Under the pieces are notes generated by a model, which did no database searches, was not told where the DNA came from, and saw nothing but the letters and a program-made list of their open reading frames with translations. A stretch of 12,495 nt of DNA from a bacterium (GTDB lineage: Bacteria > Bacteroidota > Bacteroidia > Bacteroidales > Bacteroidaceae), in assembly GCA_004562975.1 (NCBI GenBank), contig SFQP01000029.1, positions 1 to 12,495 of the forward strand, in the 5' to 3' direction. Shown piece by piece: positions 1 through 7,850 of the stretch. Each line of letters opens with the position of its first letter. Positions within the stretch are counted from its first letter, which is position 1. The translations under genes and the position numbers were made by a program.

Positions 1-1
1 G

Positions 2-121
2 ATTATCTATGCCAAGAAGGCCAAAGAGGTCATTGAACGCGAGCGGAGGCTGGCCTCTACGCACTGGGGCACTGATTTGCTCAGCGAGGGCTCGGAGGAT
101 CCCCATTCTGCCGAGAAATAG
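2..121 (+). CDS. C-terminal end of an unidentified protein (partial)
   Basis: The + strand frame starting at base 2 is open from the window edge and ends at a TAG at 119-121, giving the last 39 residues of a protein. The tail is charged: a Lys/Glu/Arg-rich stretch (AKKAKEVIERERR) that could be helical, then a polar end finishing PHSAEK. No domain can be recognised from so little, and no function is proposed. It converges with the minus-strand aminotransferase gene. Only the end of the gene is visible, so length, start and promoter are unknown. It could be a chance open frame, but no competing gene covers this stretch and the composition looks protein-like. Confidence 0.55.
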   Translation: MIYAKKAKEVIERERRLASTHWGTDLLSEGSEDPHSAEK

Positions 122-240
122 AAACCCTTGGGGTTCGGTGGCCTGAGACTGTTTGATTTATTGCTCACGCAACCTTCCCCATAGAACCAATTTTTCCAAG
201 CATTTATCGTTCGGCTAAAGTCAAACGGCCAAACAATAAT

Positions 241-286
241 TCGAGCGGCAACCTGTATCCCATAGGAGATACAGATTGTCGCTCGA
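241..286 (-). terminator. Strong imperfect hairpin, probable terminator of the minus-strand gene block
   Basis: The arms TCGAGCG (241-247) and CGCTCGA (280-286) pair, and the inner arms CTGTATC and GATACAG pair again, leaving a short loop around 260-265 with a few mismatches between the two stem parts. Read on the minus strand the hairpin is followed by ATTATTGTTTGG, a T-rich tract. On the plus strand no T-run follows. It lies about 50 bases past the end of the aminotransferase gene, where an intrinsic terminator for the minus-strand transcript is expected. Termination is inferred. Confidence 0.5.
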
Positions 287-294
287 TTGGTGAG

Positions 295-318
295 TTACAG
301 GCAAGTGGATGCCTGTAA
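295..318. other. Perfect 9-bp inverted repeat with 6-base loop
   Basis: TTACAGGCA (295-303) and TGCCTGTAA (310-318) are exact reverse complements around the loop AGTGGA. It sits between the aminotransferase stop and the larger hairpin at 241-286. Neither strand has a clear T-run directly after it, so it may be an auxiliary stem that protects a 3' end or helps termination rather than a stand-alone terminator. Confidence 0.5.
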
Positions 319-336
319 AAACCTTTTGAAGGAGTA

Positions 337-1524
337 TTATGCCAGTTCAGCCAATGCCTCCTTGATGCGGCGCATGGCTTCCACGATGTTCTCGTCGCTT
401 GTGGCATAGCTCATGCGGAAGCAGCGGGGAGAGCCGAAGGCATCGCCGCCCACCGTTGCCACATGGGCGTGTTCCAGTAGGTAGAGGGCAAAGTCCGTGG
501 AGTTCTCAATCACCTTGTCGCCGAAGCGTTTGCCAAAGTAAGAGCTGAATTGCGGGAAGAGGTAGAAAGCACCGTGAGGCTCGTTCACCTCCAGTCCGGG
601 AATTTCGCGGGCCAGGCGGACGATGAGCTCCTTGCGGCGTTCAAAGGCTTGGCGCATTTCTTCCACACATTCCTGAGGCCCGGCAAAGGCTTCGGTAGCT
701 GCCACCTGGCTCACGGAACAGGGTCCGCTGGTGTACTGACCTTGGAGCTTGCTGCAGGCTTTGGCCAAGGCGAGCGGTGCGGCACAGAAACCGATGCGCC
801 AACCCGTCATGGCATAGGCTTTCGATACGCCGTTGATGACGATGGTGCGGTCGTACATGCCTTCGCAGCGGGCTATGGAGGCGTGGCTGCCCACGTAGTT
901 GATGTGTTCGTAGATTTCGTCGCTGATGACATACACCTGCTCGTGGCGGCGCAGCACTTCGGCCAGGGCTTCGAGTTCAGCCTGGCTGTAGACAGCACCG
1001 GTGGGGTTGCTCGGCGAGCAGAGAATGATGGCTTTGGTGCGTGCCGTGATGGCCTCTTCCAGCTGTGCCGGCGTAATCTTGAAGTCCTGTTCGATGCCAG
1101 CTTCCACGAACACCGGCTTGCCATCGGCCATGAGCACCATCTGCGGGTAGCTCACCCAGTAAGGAGCCGGGATAATCACTTCTTCGCCCGGTGATACCAA
1201 TGCCATGACAGCATTGCAAACGCATTGCTTGGCACCGTTGGAGCAGACAATCTGTTCAGGCGTGTAGTCAAGGCCATTTTCGTTTTTCAGTTTCGCCACG
1301 ATAGCCTTGCGGAGGGCAGGGTAGCCGGCCACGGGAGAGTAGCGCGAATAGTTTTCGTCCACAGCCTTCTTCGCAGCCTCCTTGATGTGGTCGGGCGTGT
1401 TGAAGTCAGGTTCGCCCACGGAGAGGTTGATGACATCGACCCCTTGGGCCTTCAGTTCGGCACTCTTTTGCGACATGGCCAGAGTTGCCGAGGGAGCTAA
1501 ACGCTGTACAAGAGTTGAGAGCAT
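337..1524 (-). CDS. aspC: Aspartate aminotransferase, PLP-dependent class I (subgroup I-beta type)
   Basis: The product (395 aa, full length for the family) transfers an amino group between aspartate and 2-oxoglutarate, or related acids, using pyridoxal phosphate in the cytoplasm. Visible fold-type I motifs are SNGAKQ (95-100, phosphate-binding region), SNPTG (172-176, whose Asn contacts the cofactor), SDEIYE (201-206, with Asp202 and Tyr205), NGVSKAYAMTGWRIGF (231-246, with the Schiff-base lysine Lys235) and FRMSYA (369-374, with Arg370 positioned to bind the substrate carboxylate). The ATG at 1524 begins MLSTLVQRL, a normal N-terminus for this subgroup. It is the last gene of the minus-strand run, about 30 bases after the BI-1 gene, so co-transcription is likely. 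The exact substrate (aspartate, aromatic or prephenate type) cannot be settled by reading; the aspartate enzyme is the most probable assignment. Confidence 0.93.
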   Translation of the reverse strand: MLSTLVQRLAPSATLAMSQKSAELKAQGVDVINLSVGEPDFNTPDHIKEAAKKAVDENYSRYSPVAGYPALRKAIVAKLKNENGLDYTPEQIVCSNGAKQCVCNAVMALVSPGEEVIIPAPYWVSYPQMVLMADGKPVFVEAGIEQDFKITPAQLEEAITARTKAIILCSPSNPTGAVYSQAELEALAEVLRRHEQVYVISDEIYEHINYVGSHASIARCEGMYDRTIVINGVSKAYAMTGWRIGFCAAPLALAKACSKLQGQYTSGPCSVSQVAATEAFAGPQECVEEMRQAFERRKELIVRLAREIPGLEVNEPHGAFYLFPQFSSYFGKRFGDKVIENSTDFALYLLEHAHVATVGGDAFGSPRCFRMSYATSDENIVEAMRRIKEALAELA

Positions 1525-1554
1525 ATCTTTGTGTTTGTTTTAATGTGGCTAAAC

Positions 1555-2218
1555 TTAATCTCTGTCGCCAAAAATGTGAAGTAGGTAAAGGAAGAGATTG
1601 ATGAAGTCAAGATAAAGGGAAAGGCTGCACAGCAGGGCAATCTTCTGCATATTCTCGTTGCCTGCATTCTCGCTCTGGGCAAGGATTTCCTTCATCTTTT
1701 GCGTGTCATAGGCTGTTAGTCCGCAGAAAATCAGCACGCCGAAATAGTTGAGAATCATGGCCAAACCGCTGCTTGCCAGGAAGTAGTTGGCAATCGTAGC
1801 AACAATCAGGCCGATGAGTGCCATGAAAAGGAAGCGGCCCATGCGCGACATATCACGTTTGATGCCCAAGCCAATCAACGACATGGCACCGAATGTGCCT
1901 GCCGTGATGAAGAAGGTCGATGCCACGCTTTCCATCGTGTAGGTGAGCAGGATGACAGACATGGTCACGCCGCTTGTGGATACGTGCCGAAAGCATCAGT
2001 ACCAATGCCAGTTCGGCCAATATCAAGCCCCAGAACAGCAACTTGCTTGAGGCGATGGCATACACCAGTGCTTCGTTGCCGGCCACCCAGAAGGCGGTCA
2101 AGCCAGTCATGGCCAGTGCCATCGTCATCCAGAGGTACACTTTTGACATCAGTTTCGGGAAAGAGAGCGAGTGGCTTTGCTCTTCCACCATGGGGTCATA
2201 GCCGTAAGGGTTGTTCAT
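1555..2218 (-). pseudogene. Bax inhibitor-1 (BI-1/YccA family) membrane protein, broken by an internal deletion
   Basis: Two minus-strand frames together make a BI-1 family protein, a multi-spanning inner-membrane protein of uncertain role (stress or protease-related in bacteria). The first frame starts at ATG 2218 (MNNPYGYDPMVEEQ) and runs through three hydrophobic segments to SARIHK, whose last codon is 1975-1973. Family sequence then resumes in another frame at 1971 with GVTMSVILLTYT and continues to the TAA at 1555-1557, including TFFITAGTFGAMSLIG, DTQKMKEIL and the typical end LYLDFINLFLYLL. From memory, relatives have about 17 residues, hydrophobic and rich in Leu/Phe/Ala, between the Lys/Arg and the Gly. 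Those are missing and the frame shifts, so about 50 bp appear lost near 1972. The rest is intact, so the loss is recent or an assembly artefact. It lies between ribBA and aspC in the putative operon. Confidence 0.8.
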
Positions 2219-2289
2219 GAGTGAAAAAAATAAAGGTGATAGATAGAATTTAGTGTCAGTAAGTTCGGGAGCCACTTGTCTTGCAACGC

Positions 2290-3504
2290 TTATTTCAGGT
2301 GCAACGTGTGCCCCATGCGCACCTTCTTTGTCTTGAGATACCGTTCGTTGTAAGGATTAGGAGTAATTTCTATAGGTACGTTTTCAGTGATTTCCAGGCC
2401 ATAAGCTTCGAGACCCACGCGTTTCACCGGGTTGTTGGTGAGCAGTCGCATCTTGCGCACACCGAGTAGGCCGAGGATTTGCGCACCCACGCCGTAGTCA
2501 CGTTCGTCGGGGTCATAGCCCAGGTGTACATTGGCGTCAACCGTGTCGTAGCCCTGCTCTTGGAGTTTATAGGCAGCGATTTTGGCCATCAGGCCGATGC
2601 CGCGTCCTTCCTGGTTCAGATAGAGCACCACACCTTTGCCCTCCTTTTCAATCAGTTCCATGGCTTTGTGGAGCTGCTCGCCGCAGTCGCAACGCTCTGA
2701 TCCGAAGATGTCGCCTGTAACGCATGACGAGTGAACTCGCACCAGGATAGGTTCATCGGGTTCCCATTTGCCTTTGATGAGTGCCACGTGTTCCAGGCGG
2801 TTGCTCTTCTGGCGGAAAGGGATGAGTCGGAAATGGCCGTGTGCAGTGGGCATATCCACCTCCTCGCCCTGCTCCACGAGACACTCGTTCTGGAGGCGAT
2901 AGGCAATGAGGTCGCGGATAGAAATGATGTGCAGTCCCTCTTCTTGCGCAATCACCTGAAGTTGCGGCATCCGCGCCATGGTGCCGTCCTCATTGAGGAT
3001 TTCGATGAGGCAGGCCGCCGGCTGCATACCAGCCAAGCGCGCCAAGTCAATGGCTGCTTCGGTGTGTCCGGCACGTGCCAGCACACCACGGTCCTGGGCA
3101 TAGAGCGGATTGATGTGTCCCGGGCGGCCGAAGTCTGACGGTTGGCGTTCCGGGTCGGCCAGGGCACGGATGGTGGCTGCGCGGTCATGGCAGCTCACGC
3201 CGGTGGTACAGCCTTCGAGCAGATCGACGGTGACGGTGAAGGGCGTGCCGAGCATACTGGTGTTCTCCTGCACCTGATGGGGCAGTTGGAGGGCGTTGCA
3301 GCGTTCGATGGTGATCGGAGCGCACAGCACGCCGCGTCCCTTTCTCAGCATGAAGTTCACGTGTTCGGGCGTTACGAGTTCGGCGGCCATGATCAGGTCG
3401 CCTTCGTTTTCGCGGTCTTCGTCGTCCACCACGATAACGAATTTTCCGTCTTTGAAGTCTTGGATGGCCTCCTCAATGGTGGCCAGTTTGAAAGGTTCGT
3501 GCAT
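2290..3504 (-). CDS. ribBA: RibBA: bifunctional 3,4-dihydroxy-2-butanone-4-phosphate synthase / GTP cyclohydrolase II
   Basis: This cytoplasmic fusion catalyses both entry reactions of riboflavin synthesis. The N-terminal half makes 3,4-dihydroxy-2-butanone 4-phosphate from ribulose 5-phosphate. The C-terminal half opens GTP to the pyrimidine precursor. Numbered from ATG 3504 (404 aa), the RibB part (about 5-203) shows the acidic loop [11 protein letters not shown] (27-37), [21 protein letters not shown] and [14 protein letters not shown]. The RibA part (about 208-395) shows [20 protein letters not shown] with zinc ligands Cys261, Cys272 and Cys274, then [23 protein letters not shown] and [17 protein letters not shown]. 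All key motifs look intact, so both activities are expected. A TTG at 3516 would add four residues; the ATG is preferred. It sits 87 bases after lptF with no clear terminator between, and no FMN riboswitch was recognised upstream. Confidence 0.95.
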   Translation of the reverse strand: MHEPFKLATIEEAIQDFKDGKFVIVVDDEDRENEGDLIMAAELVTPEHVNFMLRKGRGVLCAPITIERCNALQLPHQVQENTSMLGTPFTVTVDLLEGCTTGVSCHDRAATIRALADPERQPSDFGRPGHINPLYAQDRGVLARAGHTEAAIDLARLAGMQPAACLIEILNEDGTMARMPQLQVIAQEEGLHIISIRDLIAYRLQNECLVEQGEEVDMPTAHGHFRLIPFRQKSNRLEHVALIKGKWEPDEPILVRVHSSCVTGDIFGSERCDCGEQLHKAMELIEKEGKGVVLYLNQEGRGIGLMAKIAAYKLQEQGYDTVDANVHLGYDPDERDYGVGAQILGLLGVRKMRLLTNNPVKRVGLEAYGLEITENVPIEITPNPYNERYLKTKKVRMGHTLHLK

Positions 3505-3591
3505 AATTGTTTTCAAGATGTAGCGTTTTCACGCCAAGAGAGGTTGCTGTATCAGATAGTTCCGGCAGAAGATAGGTTGTCCGGAAAAGTT

Positions 3592-5778
3592 TCATTGTTG
3601 CAAGGGGAGTGCCGGTTGTTCCATTTGGGGAGCGCGTGCCGGAAAGCGGATTTCGCGTATCGGAGCCTCCTCCTGTTTCGGTTCTGAGGTCTTTGTTTCC
3701 GTGCGTGCCTTCCGTTGGTGGCGTTGCCATCCGTTCCACAGCACATTTCCCAGCAGAGCCAGTATAAAGAGTAGCAGTATCACTTTCACCACGCGCTTCC
3801 GCCTACGCGTTTTCTTGTTCTCGGCCATTTGCTCCGCCTCCACACCCGAGCCTTCGTTGTTGTCCTGAATGCCCAGCATGACATTGTCCAGGCGGTCACA
3901 AGTGCGCACGATAATGCGCAGGTCGCGCAGCAGACGGAGGCGGAAGCGCCAGATCCTGAACCAGAGCACCAAGCCCAGCGGCAGTATGATGCCCGCGATG
4001 GCATTGGCTCTCGGGCTGTGAAGCGGCGTTGTATGCGCAGAGGTATAAAGGATGGGAAATTCCCCCAGTACTCCCAGCACCTTCGGGTCTTTGCTGTTGG
4101 AGAGTTCCTCCACGATAGCTTCCAGTTGAGCGTTGATTTCTTCCACCTGCGTGTCCGGTCGGTAGCGGAAAAACACGTCGATATAGTTGGGCAGGCGGAG
4201 GAGTTGCTTGCTGCGGTTGTATTCGCGGCAAGCCTCGCGCAGCCTGTTGATCATATTCGGCAGCACCTCCAGACGTGGGTCTTCGATGATAACCTCTTTC
4301 CGCTGGATGTGCCGTTTGGTGCGGATGCCCAGCAGGCGGCGCAGCAGGTTGAGGTAAGCATCCGTGTTGAACACCACCGAGTCGCGGTTGGCCTTGTAGC
4401 TGATGAAGATGCCGAAGGGCGCGATTACCACCGTGCTGATCCACATCCCCAGCACCATGTTCGTATTGCCGTCGCGGGCCAGTTTCATGCCCGAAGTGTT
4501 GATGATATACCAGAAAATGAAGATGATGACCGAGATGACGGTCGGCATCCCCAGTCCTCCCTTGCGGATGATGGCACCGAGCGGCGCACCCACGAAGAAG
4601 AAGATGATGCAAGCCAATGAAAGCGTCATCTTCTGGTGCCACTCCACCCAATGCCGGCGTATGTTATGGTCGCCGTCGTGCGTCACCATGCTTTTCCATT
4701 CCAGGTCCGATTTCATGGATTGCACTTGGCTTCGTGCCGTCTGGCGCGCCTCTTCCACCTTGTGGGATGGCGTTGCAGCGATCATTTTGTCAAAATCCAC
4801 AAGCAGCTTGCCTTGTTTCAACTGCTTGTAGAGGCTCACGGAGTCCTTCTTTGAAAGCACCGGGCGGCGTACATAGCTTCGTGTCGCCTCTTGATAGTAT
4901 TGTTTCCCGATGGAGTCCAGCCCGTGTTCCATGGAGTCCACGCTCTGCTCAATCTGCCTCATGTTCTTGGCCGAGGGCATACCGGCCAGCATATCCTTGT
5001 CCATCAGGCTGAAGTTGCTGTCGAAGTCGATGAGCAGCTGTTTGTATTGGAAAGTTTCCCGGTCATAAGGCTGTTGCACGCCGCTTTGCATCATTTGTGC
5101 CCCTGTTGCCGATTGCAGAGCCTCGAACTGCTCACCGTTCCACAGGTCCAGTTTGAGGTGCATCTTGTCGCTTGTCATCTCCATGCGTGCCGAGTCGGCC
5201 AGTACGATTTGTGCGCGTTCAAATCCTTGGTCCGTTTTGTAGATGATGGTTTGGTATAGCATACCCGTTTCCGCGTTTTTCTGCTCCACGTAGAGGTTGA
5301 TGTTGGGCACCCCGTTGTAGAACACCCCTTCGGGAATTTCCACGGCGGGCGACTGCTGCCTCATGCTGATGAGCAGTGTGCGCAAATTTATCTGGGCCTG
5401 AGGGGAAATGCTGTTTTGGAAATAAAAGGACATCCCCGTGACAATGAGGGCAAACAGTGCCATGGGTCGCATCACGCGCACCAGCGAAACGCCGGCCGCC
5501 TTCATGGCCAGCAGTTCCAGGCTCTCGCCCATATTGCCGAAGGTGATGAGCGAAGCCAGCAGGACGGCCAAAGGCAGTGCCTGCGGCACCAGCGTTTGAC
5601 CCATATACCAAAAGAATTGTGCAAGAATTTCCAACGAAAGCCCCTTGCCAATCAGTTCATCCACATAGCGCCAGGTGAACTGCATCATGAACACGAAGAG
5701 GCAAATGAAGAAAGCTCCCACAAAGATGAGCAGGAACTTGCCTAATATATATTTGTCTAAGATTTTGATTCCAATCAT
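3592..5778 (-). CDS. LptF/LptG (YjgP/YjgQ) family lipopolysaccharide export permease with C-terminal extension
   Basis: This inner-membrane protein (728 aa) is a transmembrane subunit of the Lpt transporter that moves lipopolysaccharide from the inner membrane towards the cell surface. From ATG 5778 (MIGIKILDKYILGKF) hydrophobic segments lie at about 14-34, 62-82 and 105-121. A long polar, largely periplasmic region follows (about 122-382), then three more segments at 384-404, 412-428 and 442-461. The family motif GAPLGAIIRKGGLGMP is at 397-412. A further segment lies at about 592-608. After it comes an atypical tail: a Lys/Arg-rich patch (655-662), one more hydrophobic helix (664-680) and a Pro/Gln/Glu-rich end (about 690-728). 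The upstream in-frame extension to 5922 is not membrane-protein-like and crosses a candidate promoter, so it is rejected. LptF versus LptG cannot be decided by reading. It is the first gene of the putative lptF-ribBA-BI-1-aspC operon. Confidence 0.9.
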   Translation of the reverse strand: MIGIKILDKYILGKFLLIFVGAFFICLFVFMMQFTWRYVDELIGKGLSLEILAQFFWYMGQTLVPQALPLAVLLASLITFGNMGESLELLAMKAAGVSLVRVMRPMALFALIVTGMSFYFQNSISPQAQINLRTLLISMRQQSPAVEIPEGVFYNGVPNINLYVEQKNAETGMLYQTIIYKTDQGFERAQIVLADSARMEMTSDKMHLKLDLWNGEQFEALQSATGAQMMQSGVQQPYDRETFQYKQLLIDFDSNFSLMDKDMLAGMPSAKNMRQIEQSVDSMEHGLDSIGKQYYQEATRSYVRRPVLSKKDSVSLYKQLKQGKLLVDFDKMIAATPSHKVEEARQTARSQVQSMKSDLEWKSMVTHDGDHNIRRHWVEWHQKMTLSLACIIFFFVGAPLGAIIRKGGLGMPTVISVIIFIFWYIINTSGMKLARDGNTNMVLGMWISTVVIAPFGIFISYKANRDSVVFNTDAYLNLLRRLLGIRTKRHIQRKEVIIEDPRLEVLPNMINRLREACREYNRSKQLLRLPNYIDVFFRYRPDTQVEEINAQLEAIVEELSNSKDPKVLGVLGEFPILYTSAHTTPLHSPRANAIAGIILPLGLVLWFRIWRFRLRLLRDLRIIVRTCDRLDNVMLGIQDNNEGSGVEAEQMAENKKTRRRKRVVKVILLLFILALLGNVLWNGWQRHQRKARTETKTSEPKQEEAPIREIRFPARAPQMEQPALPLQQ

Positions 5779-5810
5779 AGCCGGGGATGGAAGGGATATG
5801 GGATGCAAGA

Positions 5811-5834
5811 GGCTTGTTTCATGTGGCACAAGCC
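5811..5834. other. Perfect 7-bp inverted repeat in the leader of the permease gene
   Basis: GGCTTGT (5811-5817) and ACAAGCC (5828-5834) are exact reverse complements with a 10-base loop. The hairpin would lie about 33 bases upstream of the permease ATG on the minus-strand transcript, inside the leader if transcription starts at the -7-like element at 5912-5919. A role is unknown; chance is possible. Confidence 0.3.
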
Positions 5835-5911
5835 GTGTCCATACACCTTTGGCGGAGGGGGTATGCCGGTTAGTTAGGCAACCCTCGCCGGCCCACAGGG
5901 CATAGCGAAAG

Positions 5912-5919
5912 CAAAAGTA
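5912..5919 (-). promoter_or_regulatory. Bacteroidetes -7-type promoter element for the permease operon
   Basis: On the minus strand the octamer reads TACTTTTG, an exact match to the Bacteroidetes -7 consensus TAnnTTTG. It lies 133 bases upstream of the permease ATG at 5778 and just past the end of the sigma gene. No TTTG is found at the usual 19-21-base distance upstream, so the -33 half is weak or absent. A leader of roughly 125 bases would result. Confidence 0.4.
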
Positions 5920-6010
5920 CAACTTTTTTTGAATATGCCTTGCTGAGCCTGTGCAAAGTTCTGCACGGTAGTGATCGAAGCCCTATGCTGCCGGTGCTGC
6001 TTCCCGCCTT

Positions 6011-6604
6011 TCACCCCACGGCGAGAGACAGATGGCGGTCCTCTGCCATTTTCCGCAGGTTGAGGATGGCGTAGCGCATACGTCCCAAGGCAGTGTTGAT
6101 GCTCACGCCCGTGCAGTCCGAAATTTCCTTGAAACTCAGGTTCTGGTAGAAGCGCATGTAAACCACTTCGCGTTGGTTGTCAGGCAGGAGGTCCATCAGC
6201 TTGCGCACATCGCGAAGCACCTGTTCCGTCACCAGCTCGCTCTCCAGTGTCGTGTCGGCCAGGAGTGCGGCATCGTGCCAGGCGTTTTCGGCATCCTCGT
6301 CGTAGAGCAAACTCTCGTTGCGTTCCGTGCGGAACTGGTCAATCAGCAGGTTGTGGGCAATGCGTGTGAGCCATGCATAGAATTTGCCGTTTTGCTGGTA
6401 GCGGCCTTGGCGCAACGTCATGATGGCCTTGACGAACGTTTCTTGGAAAAGGTCGTCGGCCATGTCGGGGTTGCGCACGATATAGGAAATGTAAGAATAC
6501 AGCCTGTCTTGATGGCGGGACAAAAGCTCGTCAAACGCTTCGTTGCAGCCGGATATGAAAAGTGCGACCAACTCATCGTCGGTACGCAAAGTCAATTCTT
6601 CCAT
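6011..6604 (-). CDS. ECF-type RNA polymerase sigma factor (sigma-70 family)
   Basis: A 197-residue extracytoplasmic-function sigma factor that directs RNA polymerase to a specific promoter set. Region 2 spans about residues 24-100 and contains DDLFQETFVKA (50-60) and the promoter-melting/-10 recognition part FYAWLTRIAHNLLIDQFR (75-92). A variable acidic linker (100-125) leads to region 4 (about 128-188) with LPDNQREVVYMRFYQNLSF and the helix-turn-helix FKEISDCTGVSINTALGRM (158-176) for -35-type recognition. The ATG at 6604 gives a normal ECF N-terminus. No anti-sigma gene is adjacent: upstream is the divergent radical SAM gene, downstream is the permease. Its targets and signal are unknown; membership of the minus-strand block is a location clue only. 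Confidence 0.93.
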   Translation of the reverse strand: MEELTLRTDDELVALFISGCNEAFDELLSRHQDRLYSYISYIVRNPDMADDLFQETFVKAIMTLRQGRYQQNGKFYAWLTRIAHNLLIDQFRTERNESLLYDEDAENAWHDAALLADTTLESELVTEQVLRDVRKLMDLLPDNQREVVYMRFYQNLSFKEISDCTGVSINTALGRMRYAILNLRKMAEDRHLSLAVG

Positions 6605-6741
6605 TACTTGTCGATTATGTCGATTTTGCGAAGTAATGTCTTTCCTATAGGCTGGCAGGTTTGAAGAGTGAAAAGAATGAGTTATAGTAAAATCAGGAAG
6701 ATAAGGAAGAGCGGTGTTGTTTTCCTTTCCTTAACTTAGGG

Positions 6742-6773
6742 CAAAAGTAGTTTTTTTTGTTGAATTGAACAAA
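6742..6773 (-). promoter_or_regulatory. Bacteroidetes promoter (TTTG / TAnnTTTG) for the ECF sigma gene
   Basis: On the minus strand a TTTG (6773-6770) is followed after exactly 20 bases by TACTTTTG (6749-6742), matching the -33/-7 consensus of Bacteroidetes housekeeping promoters in both halves and spacing. Transcription would start near 6735 and give a leader of about 130 bases before the sigma ATG at 6604. Confidence 0.65.
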
Positions 6774-6835
6774 TCGGCAAACAATAAATTGTAGCGGTCA
6801 TCGTTATTATAAAATTCACATTCCCGTCCATGAAG

Positions 6836-6864
6836 TTTGCCAAGCAGCGTGTAGCGTATCTTTA
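6836..6864 (+). promoter_or_regulatory. Weak candidate promoter for the radical SAM gene
   Basis: TTTG (6836-6839) and TATCTTTA (6857-6864) resemble the Bacteroidetes -33 and -7 boxes, with one mismatch in the -7 box and a 17-base gap that is shorter than usual. It would place the start about 40 bases upstream of the ATG at 6913. Confidence 0.3.
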
Positions 6865-6912
6865 TTCTTCATGATTTTCAGGACTGTTGCTTGTCAGTAA
6901 TCCCCATTGTCC

Positions 6913-7842
6913 ATGCCAGCGCATTATACCCCTTACCAGCAATTCATCTCGCGATTTTTCACGTGCCATATCCGCAAATTGCCCATCGATGTGGGTTGTA
7001 GCTGCCCCGTACGCGATGGAACGAAGGGGAGGAAAGGTTGTAGTTTTTGCAATGGCCGCAGTTTCGTCACGGCTGCTTCCGACCGCGCCCGTTCCGTGGC
7101 CTGCCAGTTAGCCGCCGGCAAATTGTTCTATCGAAGGCAAATTGCCGCCCATCCTGACACCGCCTTTCTGGCCTATTTCCAGGCCGGTTCCAACACCTAT
7201 GCCCCGTTGAACCACATGGTGCCGCTGTTTGAGGAAGCACTTTCGGTGGAGGGCGTACGGGGGCTGGTTCTCGCCACCCGTCCCGACTGCCTTTCGTCCG
7301 AATGGCTGGACTATTTGGCCCGGCTGGGGCGTGACACCTTCGTCATGGTCGAGCTGGGTGTGGAAAGTCTCAACGTCTCCACCCTCCGGGCGGTGGGTCG
7401 TGGACATACCGTGGAACAATCGGCATGGGCGGTGCAGGCACTGGCCGAACGCGCCGTCCCTGTAGGCATACACCTCCTGTTCGGTTTGCCCGGCGACGAC
7501 TGCGGGCAAATGCGCCGGTGGAGTAGGGAAGTGAGCCGTTGGCCCGTGGATGTGCTGAAGCTCCACCAGCTCCAGATACTTCAAGGTGCACGGATGGCCG
7601 GAGAGTACGCCGCACATCCCGAGCGTTTCCGCCTCTTCACACCCCGGGAGTACGTTTCTTTGGTAGTGGACTTTCTCGAAGGTCTCTCGCCGCGCATCGC
7701 CGTGGAGCGTTTCGTTTCGCAGGCACCGCCCGGAACGCTCCTTGCGCCGAGGTGGGGAATGAAGAATGACGACGTGCTCCGGCTCATCGAACAGGAAATG
7801 ATACAAAGAGGTACTTTCCAAGGCAAAAAGTTCGTTTTGTGA
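6913..7842 (+). CDS. Radical SAM protein, TIGR01212/YhcC-like
   Basis: A 309-residue radical S-adenosylmethionine protein. The iron-sulphur cluster site is in the N-terminal part: KLPIDVGCSCPVRDGTKGRK followed by GCSFC, with Cys31, Cys43 and Cys46 in the C-x11-C-x2-C arrangement of the TIGR01212 family instead of the classic CxxxCxxC. Downstream are AYFQAGSNTYAP (87-98), ATRPDCL (121-127), VELGVES (146-152) and HLLFGLPGD (187-195), all typical of the family's barrel. The chemical role of this family was not known to me with certainty; relatives are cytosolic and sometimes linked to RNA modification. The ATG at 6913 begins MPAHYTPYQQF; a TTG at 6907 would add only two residues. The gene stands alone, divergent from the sigma gene and followed by a candidate terminator. 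Confidence 0.9.
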   Translation: MPAHYTPYQQFISRFFTCHIRKLPIDVGCSCPVRDGTKGRKGCSFCNGRSFVTAASDRARSVACQLAAGKLFYRRQIAAHPDTAFLAYFQAGSNTYAPLNHMVPLFEEALSVEGVRGLVLATRPDCLSSEWLDYLARLGRDTFVMVELGVESLNVSTLRAVGRGHTVEQSAWAVQALAERAVPVGIHLLFGLPGDDCGQMRRWSREVSRWPVDVLKLHQLQILQGARMAGEYAAHPERFRLFTPREYVSLVVDFLEGLSPRIAVERFVSQAPPGTLLAPRWGMKNDDVLRLIEQEMIQRGTFQGKKFVL

Positions 7843-7850
7843 CTTCCGTA

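Larger units (their letters stand above)
6605..6912. other. Divergent intergenic region (308 bases) between the sigma factor and radical SAM genes
   Basis: This stretch holds no convincing gene. It contains a good minus-strand promoter (6742-6773), a weaker plus-strand promoter candidate (6836-6864) and, between them, the short palindrome ACAATAAATTGT at 6781-6792, which could be an operator but is short enough to be chance. It is AT-rich compared with the flanking coding DNA. Confidence 0.5.

Noticed and set aside
550..1194. A 214-codon + strand open frame opposite the aminotransferase
   Set aside because: It is antisense to an intact enzyme with all catalytic motifs; no domain is recognisable.
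1960..1975. Programmed ribosomal frameshift in the BI-1 gene
   Set aside because: No slippery heptamer is seen, and about 17 residues of the family sequence are missing as well, so a simple recoding event would not restore the protein.
2219..2289. FMN riboswitch or other leader near ribBA/BI-1
   Set aside because: The 71-base gap is too short for an FMN riboswitch, and nothing like one was recognised upstream of ribBA at 3505-3591 either.
3142..3687. A 181-codon + strand open frame opposite ribBA
   Set aside because: Antisense shadow of ribBA, running past the start of that gene without any recognisable domain.
3829..4651. Long open frames on both strands (263 codons plus, 251 codons minus)
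   Set aside because: They are shadows of the permease gene in other frames: composition is odd (His/Gln/Pro-rich) and the permease frame has clear membrane segments and the family motif.
5779..5922. A 48-residue N-terminal extension of the permease
   Set aside because: It is not membrane-protein-like, crosses the candidate -7 box, and the ATG at 5778 gives the expected N-terminus with its first hydrophobic helix.
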